64,000 bases of DNA from Candidatus Mycobacterium wuenschmannii (GTDB lineage: Bacteria > Actinomycetota > Actinomycetes > Mycobacteriales > Mycobacteriaceae): contig NZ_CP126981.1 in the NCBI RefSeq assembly GCF_030252325.1, forward strand, positions 5,038,434 through 5,102,433. Direction: 5' to 3'. Both the position numbers and the translations under genes were made by a program. The notes beneath the pieces are model-generated. The model had not been told where the DNA came from. It saw only the letters and a program-made list of their open reading frames with translations, and did not search any database. Below are positions 55,820-64,000 of the stretch, in pieces. Each line of letters opens with the position of its first letter. The stretch's first letter is position 1.

Positions 55820-56119
55820 TCAGCCCTTGAGCAGGTTGGCGTCGTCGACCGAGGCCGATTTACGGGCCCGGAAGATCGTCATGATGATGGCCAGTCCGAC
55901 CACCACCTCGCAGGCGGCGACGACCATCGTGAAGAAGGCGATCATCTGGCCGTCGAGGTGACCGTGCAGCCGGGAGAACGTGACGAACGCCAGGTTCACC
56001 GCGTTGAGCATCAACTCGACGCACATGAACATGACGATCGCGTTGCGGCGCAACAGCACACCGGCGGCACCGATGGTGAACAGCAGCGCGGACAGGTACA
56101 GGTAATTCTGCGGGTTCAT
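55820..56119 (-). CDS. nuoK: NADH-quinone oxidoreductase subunit K
   Basis: 99 residues, three membrane helices: [43 protein letters not shown] (with the conserved Glu involved in proton transfer) and [21 protein letters not shown] (second Glu). ATG overlaps the nuoJ stop. Confidence 0.96.
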   Translation of the reverse strand: MNPQNYLYLSALLFTIGAAGVLLRRNAIVMFMCVELMLNAVNLAFVTFSRLHGHLDGQMIAFFTMVVAACEVVVGLAIIMTIFRARKSASVDDANLLKG

Positions 56120-56910
56120 GACGCACCCTTCCCTGAACCGTTAGAGGCGTTGACCGCCGGCAGGTCGCGATTCTTGACCGGCCGCATCTGCAGGACGCCC
56201 GGTACCGACAGCCGGGAGGGCGAACCGTCTGGCAGTCGAGCGGGGGTGTCGACGGCGTTGTGCCGTGCGAAGACGCCGGGGCCGGGCAGCGGGGTGGGAT
56301 GACCACCGGCCTGGAATCGTTCGATGGAAAGCTCCCGCTGCGTCTTTCGGCGTTCGAAGCGTTCGCGGTGCGCCAGGATCATCGCGCCCATGGCGGCGGT
56401 GATCAGCAGCGCGCTGGTGAGCTCGAACGCCCACAGGTATTTCGAGAAGATCAGCGCGGCCAACCCCTGGACGTTGCCGTCGGGTGCGATGTCGATCGAC
56501 AGGCCGTTCGGCAGGAAGCGACTTGTGACGACGTTGCCGATGCCGGCGATCAGCACGACACCGAGACCGAGTCCGGCGATGACCGCTGCAATCCGTTGTC
56601 CGCGAAGGGTTTCCACCAACGACTCCGCCGAGTCGACGCCGATCAGCATCAGCACGAACAGAAACAGCATCATCACAGCGCCGGTGTAGACCACGATCTG
56701 GACCACGCCGAGGAACAGCGCGTCCTGAACCATGTAGATGATGGCCAGCACGATCATCGTCAGCGCCAGCGACATCGCGCAGTAGACGGCGTTGGCGGCC
56801 GTCACTACGCCCAGCGCGCCGATCAGAGCCAGTGCGGCCAGGATCCAGAAGACCACGGCCTCGCCGGTGGACGTGCGGGCGACGGTGTCCGCGGCCAGGA
56901 GGGCGATCAC
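56116..56910 (-). CDS. nuoJ: NADH-quinone oxidoreductase subunit J
   Basis: 264 residues from a GTG that overlaps the nuoI stop (GTGA). Five membrane helices ([52 protein letters not shown] region, and others) and a hydrophilic C-terminal extension of about 70 residues ([20 protein letters not shown]) typical of actinobacterial NuoJ and absent from E. coli. Sits at the core of the proton channel. The longer open frame upstream is a nuoI shadow. Confidence 0.93.
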   Translation of the reverse strand: MIALLAADTVARTSTGEAVVFWILAALALIGALGVVTAANAVYCAMSLALTMIVLAIIYMVQDALFLGVVQIVVYTGAVMMLFLFVLMLIGVDSAESLVETLRGQRIAAVIAGLGLGVVLIAGIGNVVTSRFLPNGLSIDIAPDGNVQGLAALIFSKYLWAFELTSALLITAAMGAMILAHRERFERRKTQRELSIERFQAGGHPTPLPGPGVFARHNAVDTPARLPDGSPSRLSVPGVLQMRPVKNRDLPAVNASNGSGKGAS

Positions 56911-57452
56911 TTCGAGATATCCGAAATCGGTAGTTGCCGTAGCCCGTTCGCGGTGATGTTGCCGCGGTAGTAGTCGGCGTCGGTGGAGCCTTCGGCTCGG
57001 GGGTGCGGCGCCGGGGTCATGCCCTCGAGCAACGGCGCCAGCAGGTTCTGCTTTTCGTAGATCAGGTCGGCGCGGTTGTCGTCGGCCATCTCGTAGTGGT
57101 TGGTCATCGTGAGCGCGCGGGTCGGGCAGGCCTCGACGCACAACCCGCAGCCGATGCAGCGCAGGTAGTTGATCTGGTACACCCTGCCGTAGCGCTCGCC
57201 CGGGGAGAATCGGGCCTCGTCGGTGTTGTCCGCGCCCTCGACGTAGATCGCGTCGGCCGGGCACGACCACGCGCACAGCTCGCAGCCGATGCACTTCTCC
57301 AGGCCGTCGGCGTAGCGGTTGAGCTGGTGGCGGCCGTGGTAGCGCGGCTTCACCGGGCCGGGGTTCTCCGGGTAGCTCTCGGTGATCGGGCGCTTGAACA
57401 TCGCGCCGAACGTCACGCCGAAACCGGCGAGGGAACTGAGGAACTTAGCCAT
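56907..57452 (-). CDS. nuoI: NADH-quinone oxidoreductase subunit I
   Basis: 181 residues. Two [4Fe-4S] clusters (N6a, N6b) from [12 protein letters not shown] and [12 protein letters not shown]. Peripheral arm subunit passing electrons towards the quinone. The ATG overlaps the nuoH stop by eight bases. A short C-terminal tail extends past the second cluster. Confidence 0.96.
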   Translation of the reverse strand: MAKFLSSLAGFGVTFGAMFKRPITESYPENPGPVKPRYHGRHQLNRYADGLEKCIGCELCAWSCPADAIYVEGADNTDEARFSPGERYGRVYQINYLRCIGCGLCVEACPTRALTMTNHYEMADDNRADLIYEKQNLLAPLLEGMTPAPHPRAEGSTDADYYRGNITANGLRQLPISDISK

Positions 57453-58704
57453 TGGCTGACTCCTTGGTCGCCGGTGCCAGCTGCTTACCGGGCATCGGCG
57501 GCGTAGGGAATGCCGGTTCGAGGGCCGCGTATGCGGACCCGAGCTCCGACTCTGTGCGGCGACGCTTCTTGCGAAGCGTCCTGTTGCTGAACGGTCGTTG
57601 CAACAGATAGAGGAAGACGGCGGTGACGACGAGGCTCGACACGACCAACGCCGTCGTCCAGTGCGCGTAACCCTGGTCGCGCAGCGTGCGGATGCCGGCG
57701 GCGATCAGCGCCCACACCAGCGACACCGGGATGAGGATCTTCCACCCGAGCGCCATGAACTGGTCATAGCGCAGACGCGGCAGCACACCGCGCAGCCAGA
57801 TGTAGATGAACAGGAACACCCACACCTTGGCGGTGAACCACAGCACCGGCCAGAAGCCGGCGTTGGCGCCGGCCCACACCATGGTCAGCGGCCACGGCGC
57901 GTGCCAGCCGCCGAGGAACAGCGTCGCGGCCAGCGCCGACACCGTCGTCATGTTGATGTACTCAGCGAGGAAGAACATCGCGAAGCTCAGCGACGAGTAC
58001 TCAGTGTGGAAGCCGGCGACCAGTTCGCCCTCGGCCTCGGGCAGGTCGAACGGCGCCCGGTTGGTCTCGCCCACCATCGACACCAGGTAGGTGCAGAACG
58101 ACGGCAGCAGCAGGAAGATGTACCAGACCCGGTTCTGCGCCGAGACGATTTCCGACGTGGACATCGTTCCGGCGTAAAGGAATACCGTCGCGAACGACAG
58201 GCCCATCGCGACCTCGTAGGAGATCACTTGCGCGGTCGAGCGCACGCCGCCCAGCAGGGGATAGGTCGAGCCGGACGACCAGCCGGCCAGCACGATCCCG
58301 TACACGCCGATCGACGACAGGGCGAGGATGAACAGCACCGCCACCGGCAGGTCGGTCACCTGCAGCGGGGTCCAGTGGCCGAACACCGACACCTGCGGCC
58401 CGAACGGGATGAATGCGAACGCAGTGATCGCGGGGATTGTCGAAATGGCCGGGGCGAGAAGGAAGATCGGCTTCTCGACGCCGAACGGGATGAGCGGCTC
58501 CTTGAGCGCCAGCTTGATGCCGTCGGCCAGGCTCTGCAGGTAGCCGCGCGGGCCGACCCGGTTGGGTCCCCAGCGCATCTGCATGCGGCCGAGGATCTTT
58601 CGTTCGGCGAGGATCGCGACGAGGACCGTCAGGACCAGGAACACGAAGACCAGCAGGGACTTGGCCAGGATCAGCCACCAGGTGTCGTGTCCGAAGGCCG
58701 TCAC
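57445..58704 (-). CDS. nuoH: NADH-quinone oxidoreductase subunit H
   Basis: 419 residues from a GTG overlapping the nuoG stop. Eight membrane helices with the quinone-channel motifs [46 protein letters not shown] and [14 protein letters not shown]. The C-terminal tail (about 60 residues, [20 protein letters not shown]) is longer than in E. coli. The much longer open frame into nuoG is antisense-like shadow of another frame. Confidence 0.94.
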   Translation of the reverse strand: MTAFGHDTWWLILAKSLLVFVFLVLTVLVAILAERKILGRMQMRWGPNRVGPRGYLQSLADGIKLALKEPLIPFGVEKPIFLLAPAISTIPAITAFAFIPFGPQVSVFGHWTPLQVTDLPVAVLFILALSSIGVYGIVLAGWSSGSTYPLLGGVRSTAQVISYEVAMGLSFATVFLYAGTMSTSEIVSAQNRVWYIFLLLPSFCTYLVSMVGETNRAPFDLPEAEGELVAGFHTEYSSLSFAMFFLAEYINMTTVSALAATLFLGGWHAPWPLTMVWAGANAGFWPVLWFTAKVWVFLFIYIWLRGVLPRLRYDQFMALGWKILIPVSLVWALIAAGIRTLRDQGYAHWTTALVVSSLVVTAVFLYLLQRPFSNRTLRKKRRRTESELGSAYAALEPAFPTPPMPGKQLAPATKESANG

Positions 58705-61100
58705 TTGCTCGCTCCAATTTTTACGACCGCGCCGGGCGTCACGCCCAGTTGCCGGTGCACCGCCGAACCCGGCGAGTTCAGTGGCAACCATGCGACGGCG
58801 TCGGGCATCTCGGTGATGGCCAGCGGCAGGGTGATCGCACCGCGCGCGGTGCTGACGGTGACCTCGTCGCCGTCGGCGGCGCCGAGACCGTCCGCCGTGG
58901 CGGCCGACAACCGCACCACCGGCTTGCGTGCGGTGCCGGCCAGGTGCGGCTCGCCGTCCTGCAACCGCCCGTCGTCGAGCATCATCCGCCAGCCGGCCAG
59001 GATCGCCTCGCCCGCAGCGGGTTTCGCGGCCGCCGCAGCAGTGACGCTCGGCGCGGCCGGAGCCGTGCCGTCCCAGCTGCCCAACCGGTTGAGCTCGGCC
59101 AAACCGGCTGCCACAGTGGGGAATCCGAGGTCGATTCCGACCTCGTCGGCCAGGGTGTCGAGCACCCGGCAGTCCGGGGTCGCGGACGGCGGCAGTGCGG
59201 CGTCGAAGCTGCGCTGGCGGCCCTCCCAGTTCACGTAGGTGCCCGCCTTCTCCGCGGCCGGGGCGACCGGGAAGACGACGTTCGCGCGTTCGGTCACCGC
59301 GCTGTGGCGTAGTTCCAGGCTCACCACGAAACCGGCGGCATCCAGGGCGGCCAGCACCGCGTCCGGGTCGGCGAAGTCGTCGGGGTCGATGCCGCCGACC
59401 AGCAGGGCGCCCAGGCTGCCGTCCGTCGCGGCGGCCAGGATGGCCTCCGCGTCGCGAGCCTCGGCAGACGGCAGTTCGGCGATGTTCCAGCCCGCGGCGA
59501 CCTGTGCGCGGGCCGTCTCGTCGCTCAACGGCCGGCCGCCGGGCAGCAGTCCCGGCAGGGCGCCGGCTTCGATTGCCCCGCGGTCTCCCGCGCGGCGCGG
59601 CACCCAGGCCAGTCGAGCACCCGTGCTGTCGGCCAGCCGGGCCGCGGCGGACAGGGCGCCGGGCGAAGACGCCAGTCGCTCGCCGACCATGATGACGGCG
59701 CCCGGCTTGGCGAGTAGCGCAGCGAGTTCGCCGCCGGCCAGACCGTCCAGCGCGGTGGCTTCGCCGCCGGGGACGGTCTCGATCAGCTTGCCGCGCATCT
59801 TCCGTAAACCGTTGCTGGCCAATGGTGCAACGGAATGCACGGGTAGGCCGTGCTTGCGGGCGGCCTTGCGTAGCCGCAGGAAGACGATCGGTGCCTCTTC
59901 CTCGGGTTCGAAGCCGACCAGCAGCACCACCGGCGCCGACTCCAAGTCGGAGTAGCTGGTCGTGAGCGGCTTTCCGGCCACCCTGGCCGCCAGGAACTCC
60001 GTCTCCTCGGCCGACATCGGGCGGGCGCGGAAGTCGATGTCGTTGGTGCCCAACACGATCCGGGCGAACTTGGAGTAGGCGTAGGCGTCTTCGACGGTCA
60101 GTCGGCCACCAGTCAGCACCCCGGCTCCGCCGGCCGCGGTGGTGAGACCTTGTAGTGCCGCGGCGACGGCAAGCGGCCATGAGGCGGGCTCGAGTTCGCC
60201 GTCCTCGCCGCGGACCAGGGGCGTGGTGATGCGGTCACCCTGCGCGGCGTACTTGAACGCCCAGCGGCCCTTGTCGCAGTTCCATTCCTCGTTGACCTCG
60301 GGGTCGTCACCAGCCAACCGGCGCAACACTTTTCCGCGACGGTGGTCGGTGCGCTCCGCGCAGCCGCCCGCGCAGTGCTCGCACACGCTCGGGCTGGAGA
60401 CCAGGTCGAACGGCCGGGCGCGGAAGCGGTACGAGGTCCCGGTCAGTGCGCCCACCGGGCAGATCTGCACGGTGTTGCCGGAGAAGTACGACTCGAACGG
60501 CTCATTGGCGTAGATGCCGACCTGCTGCAGCGCGCCGCGCTCCTGCATGTCGATGAACGGGTCACCCGCGATCTGCTCGGAGAATCGGGTGCAGCGCGCG
60601 CAGAGGATGCAGCGCTCGCGGTCGAGCAGCACCTGCGAGGAGATGTTGATCGGCTTGGTGAACGTCCGTTTGACGTCTTCGAACCGAGAGTCGGCGCGGC
60701 CGTTGGACATTGCCTGGTTCTGCAGCGGGCACTCGCCGCCCTTGTCGCACATCGGGCAGTCCAGCGGGTGGTTGATCAGCAGCAGTTCCATCACTCCGTG
60801 CTGCGCCTTGTCGGCGGCCTCGGAGCTGTACTGCGTGCGGACCACCATGTCGTCGGCGACCGGAATCGTGCACGAGGCCATCGGCTTACGCTGGCCCTCG
60901 ATTTCGACCAGGCACTGCCGGCACGCGCCGACCGGGTCGAGCAGCGGGTGGTCGCAGAACCGCGGGATCTGCACGCCGATCAGCTCGGCGGCCCGAATCA
61001 CCAACGTGCCCTTGGGAACACTGACCTCGGTGTCGTCGATGGTCAGCGTCACCAGCTCGGGCTCGGTGACCTTTTCTCCGGTGTCGGCAGTTTGGGTCAC
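58701..61100 (-). CDS. nuoG: NADH-quinone oxidoreductase subunit G
   Basis: 799 residues. N-terminal ferredoxin-like domain ([15 protein letters not shown]), His-Cys cluster region ([17 protein letters not shown]), [12 protein letters not shown], and the [4Fe-4S] of the molybdopterin-oxidoreductase-like part ([20 protein letters not shown]). The C-terminal half is a degenerate molybdopterin domain ([33 protein letters not shown]). GTG start overlaps the nuoF stop. Confidence 0.95.
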   Translation of the reverse strand: MTQTADTGEKVTEPELVTLTIDDTEVSVPKGTLVIRAAELIGVQIPRFCDHPLLDPVGACRQCLVEIEGQRKPMASCTIPVADDMVVRTQYSSEAADKAQHGVMELLLINHPLDCPMCDKGGECPLQNQAMSNGRADSRFEDVKRTFTKPINISSQVLLDRERCILCARCTRFSEQIAGDPFIDMQERGALQQVGIYANEPFESYFSGNTVQICPVGALTGTSYRFRARPFDLVSSPSVCEHCAGGCAERTDHRRGKVLRRLAGDDPEVNEEWNCDKGRWAFKYAAQGDRITTPLVRGEDGELEPASWPLAVAAALQGLTTAAGGAGVLTGGRLTVEDAYAYSKFARIVLGTNDIDFRARPMSAEETEFLAARVAGKPLTTSYSDLESAPVVLLVGFEPEEEAPIVFLRLRKAARKHGLPVHSVAPLASNGLRKMRGKLIETVPGGEATALDGLAGGELAALLAKPGAVIMVGERLASSPGALSAAARLADSTGARLAWVPRRAGDRGAIEAGALPGLLPGGRPLSDETARAQVAAGWNIAELPSAEARDAEAILAAATDGSLGALLVGGIDPDDFADPDAVLAALDAAGFVVSLELRHSAVTERANVVFPVAPAAEKAGTYVNWEGRQRSFDAALPPSATPDCRVLDTLADEVGIDLGFPTVAAGLAELNRLGSWDGTAPAAPSVTAAAAAKPAAGEAILAGWRMMLDDGRLQDGEPHLAGTARKPVVRLSAATADGLGAADGDEVTVSTARGAITLPLAITEMPDAVAWLPLNSPGSAVHRQLGVTPGAVVKIGASK

Positions 61101-62422
61101 GCTTTCACTCCGTCCGCTTCGAGCATGGACAGCCTGGGGTCGAACGGACAGCCTCCGCCGTCGATGTGCGCGACGTACTCGTCGCGGAAGAACTTGAGCG
61201 ACGACGCCACCGGGCTGGCCGCACCATCACCCAACGCGCAGAACGACTTTCCGAGGATCGCGTCGGCGATATCGGTCAGCTTGTCCAGGTCTTCGGCGGT
61301 GCCCTTGCCGGCTTCCAGGCGGTGATAGATCTGGCTCAGCCAGAAGGTGCCCTCGCGGCATGGCGTGCACTTGCCGCACGACTCGTGCTTGTAGAAGTCG
61401 ATCCAGCGGCCGACCGCGCGCACCACACAGGTGGTCTCGTCGAAGATCTCCAGCGCCTTGGTGCCCAGCATCGAGCCGGCCCCGCCGACCCCCTCGTAAT
61501 CCAGTGGCACGTCGAGGTGTTCGTCGGTCAGCAGTGGTGTCGACGACCCGCCGGGCGTCCAGAACTTGAGCTGGTGGCCGGCCCGCACGCCGCCGGCGTA
61601 GTCGAGCAGTTCGCGCAGCGTGATGCCCAGCGGGGCCTCGTACTGGCCCGGCCTGGTCACGTGCCCCGACAGCGAATACAACGTGTAGCCCGGCGACTTC
61701 TCGCTGCCCATGGAACGGAACCAGTCGACGCCGTTGAGCACGATCGACGGGACGCTGGCGATGGTCTCGACGTTGTTGATCACCGTCGGGCAGCCGTACA
61801 GACCGGCGACCGCGGGGAACGGCGGACGCAGCCGGGGCTGCCCGCGACGGCCCTCCAGTGAGTCCAGCAGCGCCGTCTCTTCGCCGCAGATGTATGCACC
61901 GGCACCGGCATGCACCACCAGTTCCAGGTCGTAGCCTGATCCACCGATGTTGTTGCCCAGGTAGCCATTTGCGTACGCCTCGGCTACGGCGTTCTGCAGG
62001 CGCCGTAGCACCGGCAGTACCTCGCCGCGGACGTAGATGAAGGCGTGGCTGGCGCGGATCGCGTACGAGGCGATGATGACACCCTCGACCAGCACGTGTG
62101 GGGTGGCCAGCATCAGCGGAATGTCTTTGCACGTACCGGGTTCCGACTCGTCGGCGTTGACCACCAGGTAGTGCGGCTTGGCTGCGGCGCCGCTGTCGCC
62201 CTGGGGGATGAACGACCACTTGGTGCCCGTGGAGAAGCCGGCGCCGCCGCGGCCGCGCAGCCCGGAATCCTTGACGGCCGAGATCACCGCGTCGGGGTCC
62301 ATCTTCAAGGCCTTGTCCAGCGCCTGGTAGCCGTCGTGGCGGCGATAGGTCTCCAGCGTGAACGACTTCGGGTCGTCCCAGAATCGGCTCAGCACCGGAG
62401 CCAGCGGTGTTGGTGACCCCAT
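61097..62422 (-). CDS. nuoF: NADH-quinone oxidoreductase subunit F
   Basis: 441 residues. FMN/NADH-binding subunit: [16 protein letters not shown] (FMN), [29 protein letters not shown] (NADH) and the N3 [4Fe-4S] site [12 protein letters not shown]. The ATG at 62422 overlaps the nuoE stop by one base (TAATG); the longer frame upstream is a nuoE shadow. Confidence 0.96.
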   Translation of the reverse strand: MGSPTPLAPVLSRFWDDPKSFTLETYRRHDGYQALDKALKMDPDAVISAVKDSGLRGRGGAGFSTGTKWSFIPQGDSGAAAKPHYLVVNADESEPGTCKDIPLMLATPHVLVEGVIIASYAIRASHAFIYVRGEVLPVLRRLQNAVAEAYANGYLGNNIGGSGYDLELVVHAGAGAYICGEETALLDSLEGRRGQPRLRPPFPAVAGLYGCPTVINNVETIASVPSIVLNGVDWFRSMGSEKSPGYTLYSLSGHVTRPGQYEAPLGITLRELLDYAGGVRAGHQLKFWTPGGSSTPLLTDEHLDVPLDYEGVGGAGSMLGTKALEIFDETTCVVRAVGRWIDFYKHESCGKCTPCREGTFWLSQIYHRLEAGKGTAEDLDKLTDIADAILGKSFCALGDGAASPVASSLKFFRDEYVAHIDGGGCPFDPRLSMLEADGVKA

Positions 62423-63192
62423 TACTTGCTCTCCCCGGGCGACGGTGCGGTCATGTTCTTTTCCTTGGCCACGTGCAACCCGGCCAGCGTCGCCGCGCCG
62501 GCACCGCCCTGGCCCTCGTCGGGCCGCGAGTCGGGGAAGCCGGCCAGGATTCGCTCGGTTTCCTTGAATTTGCACAGGTTTCCACGTGTCGGCGCCGGGG
62601 GATTGCCGGAACGCAGACCGTCGACGAGCGTGCGCGCCGAGTCGACGGTCTGGTTGTCGTAGAACTCCCAGTTGACCATCACCACCGGCGCGAAATCGCA
62701 TGCGGCGTTGCACTCGATGTGCTCGAGGGTGACCGACCCGTCGTCGGTCGTCTCGCCGTTGCCGAGGCCGAGGTGGTCTTTGAGCGAGTCGAAGATCGCG
62801 TCGCCGCCCATCACCGCGCACAGCGTGTTGGTGCACACCCCGACCAGGTAGTCGCCGGTCGGGCCGCGCCGGTACATCGTGTAAAAGCTTGCGACAGCGG
62901 CAACTTCGGCACCGGTCAGGTTCAGTTGGGCGCCGCAGAATTCGACGCCGGCCGGTGTCACGTAGCCGTCTTCGGCCTGCACCAGGTGCAGCAGCGGCAG
63001 CAGCGCCGAACGCGGGCTGGGGTAGCGGCCGATGATCTCTTTGGCGTCGACCTCGAGCCGTGCCAGCACGTCGGCCGAATATGACTGCGGCGCACCGTCA
63101 GTCACGAACTGGCCGGGCTCCTCCGGTGGCGGGCCAAGCCGGAGGAACACCCGCTCGCCGTTGTTGGCGCCCGGGTTGGAAGCTGTAGTCAT
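62422..63192 (-). CDS. nuoE: NADH-quinone oxidoreductase subunit E
   Basis: 256 residues from the ATG overlapping the nuoD stop (ATGA). Thioredoxin-like [2Fe-2S] protein with the N1a ligands in CTNTLC and [10 protein letters not shown]- and C-terminal extensions make it longer than E. coli NuoE (166). Works with NuoF in the NADH dehydrogenase module. Confidence 0.95.
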   Translation of the reverse strand: MTTASNPGANNGERVFLRLGPPPEEPGQFVTDGAPQSYSADVLARLEVDAKEIIGRYPSPRSALLPLLHLVQAEDGYVTPAGVEFCGAQLNLTGAEVAAVASFYTMYRRGPTGDYLVGVCTNTLCAVMGGDAIFDSLKDHLGLGNGETTDDGSVTLEHIECNAACDFAPVVMVNWEFYDNQTVDSARTLVDGLRSGNPPAPTRGNLCKFKETERILAGFPDSRPDEGQGGAGAATLAGLHVAKEKNMTAPSPGESK

Positions 63193-64000
63193 CGGTCCAC
63201 CCCGCCCATCACCGGGTCGATACTGGCCACCGCGGTGATGACATCGGCGACCATGCCGCCCTCGCACATCGCGGCGACGGCTTGCAGGTTCGTGAACGAG
63301 GGATCGCGGTAGTGCACTCGGTACGGGCGGGTGCCGCCGTCGCTGACCATGTGCACACCCAACTCGCCGCGCGGCGATTCGACCGCGACGTAGACCTGCC
63401 CGGCCGGCACCCGGATTCCCTCGGTGACGAGCTTGAAATGGTGGATCAGCGCCTCCATCGAGCCGGTCATGATCTTCTCGATGTGCTCCGGCGCGTTACC
63501 CAGCCCGTCCGGGCCGACCTTGAGGTCCGCGGGCCAGGCGATCTTGCGGTCCTCGATCATCGTCGGTCCGGGCTGCAATTTGTCGAGACACTGCTCGACG
63601 ATCTTGACCGACTCCCACATCTCCTTGACACGAATGATGTAGCGGCCATAGGAATCACAGCCATCGTCGGTGATCACGTCGAATTCGTAGTTCTCGTAGC
63701 CGCAGTAGGGCTCGGACTTGCGCAGGTCGTGCGGTAGGCCGGTGGACCGCAGGCAGGGCCCGGTCACGCCCAGGGCGATACAGCCGGTGAGGTCGAGGTA
63801 GCCGACGTCCTTGGTGCGGGCCTTCCAGATCGCGCTCTCGTTGAGCAGGTCGCCCATCTCGCGCAGCGCGACCTTCAGACCCACCAACGCTTTGGCGATC
63901 TCGGTCTTGGCGTCGTCGGGCAGGTCTTGCGCCACCCCGCCGGGCCGGACGTAGGCGCTGTTCATCCGCAACCCGGTGATGTACTCGAACAGCGTCAGGA
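63189..64000 (-). CDS. nuoD: NADH-quinone oxidoreductase subunit D, 5' part outside window
   Basis: The C-terminal about 270 residues are visible; the frame stays open to base 64000 ([21 protein letters not shown]), so the start lies beyond the window. Motifs: [34 protein letters not shown] and the end [16 protein letters not shown]...[19 protein letters not shown]. NuoD helps form the quinone site at the junction of the two arms. Genes nuoA-C are expected upstream, off the right edge. Confidence 0.95.
   Translation of the reverse strand, partial: LTLFEYITGLRMNSAYVRPGGVAQDLPDDAKTEIAKALVGLKVALREMGDLLNESAIWKARTKDVGYLDLTGCIALGVTGPCLRSTGLPHDLRKSEPYCGYENYEFDVITDDGCDSYGRYIIRVKEMWESVKIVEQCLDKLQPGPTMIEDRKIAWPADLKVGPDGLGNAPEHIEKIMTGSMEALIHHFKLVTEGIRVPAGQVYVAVESPRGELGVHMVSDGGTRPYRVHYRDPSFTNLQAVAAMCEGGMVADVITAVASIDPVMGGVDR

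Noticed and set aside
57445..60180. 911-codon frame covering nuoH and much of nuoG
   Set aside because: Only the nuoH part has homology; the upstream portion is an out-of-frame reading of nuoG.

Overview
The window looks like the chromosome of a non-tuberculous, environmental mycobacterium (Mycobacterium/Mycolicibacterium type). The DNA is GC-rich with many GTG and TTG starts and tightly overlapping genes. It carries F420-type LLM oxidoreductases, two cytochromes P450, an ANTAR regulator, a full-length long-form isocitrate lyase (Icl2) and a NuoD-N operon. The order Nuo – Rv3162c/Rv3163c/MoxR3/Rv3165c/Rv3166c-like – Rv3167c/Rv3168/Rv3169-like – AofH is, from memory, that of M. tuberculosis Rv3145-Rv3170 in the opposite orientation, with extra genes inserted. 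The organism is not named in the sequence.

Layout. 1-1683: right-hand end of an integrated element, ending in a 3' fragment of initiator tRNA (attachment-site scar) and the old tRNA terminator. 1772-10038: housekeeping and accessory genes (GAF-ANTAR, SOUL haem-binding, crotonase, GGDEF-EAL with a small membrane partner, PEP-mutase/ICL-like enzyme, secreted proteins, Mug glycosylase). 10111-13177: NAD recycling operon (PRPP synthetase-like, nicotinamide phosphoribosyltransferase, NrtR-like Nudix regulator). 13252-17482: a CYP125-type P450, an HSD-like SDR and four exported proteins. 17641-25325: a catabolic gene cluster with a P450, TetR, Rieske oxygenase plus small companion, a crotonase closely resembling 6-oxocamphor hydrolase, an LLM flavin enzyme, an SDR and an aldehyde dehydrogenase. 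Its control regions share a palindrome of TTGGGCG half-sites. 26032-31764: acyl-CoA dehydrogenase, SDR, a two-gene membrane system resembling CATRA conflict systems, and an epimerase. 31830-41554: Icl2, hydrolase, AofH, LLM enzyme, the Rv3167c-Rv3169-like genes and a frameshifted SDR. 41639-48583: MocR/PNPOx pair, then the MoxR-DUF58 block. 48664-64000: a frameshifted FAD monooxygenase, a crotonase translationally linked to the Nuo operon, and nuoN to nuoD on the minus strand, nuoD being cut by the window end.

Two loci deserve most attention. The 17.6-25.3 kb cluster reads as a self-contained pathway for a hydroxylatable cyclic ketone such as a bicyclic terpenoid: P450/Rieske hydroxylation, SDR oxidation to a beta-diketone, hydrolytic C-C ring opening by the oxocamphor-hydrolase-like crotonase, and aldehyde oxidation. 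A TetR encoded at the end of the main operon probably represses it through the palindromes. The 28.6-30.9 kb pair resembles the minimal core of CATRA biological-conflict systems, but both proteins are fused to membrane segments, which suggests a membrane-acting defence module. These functional readings rest on recognised motifs and gene order and are inference.
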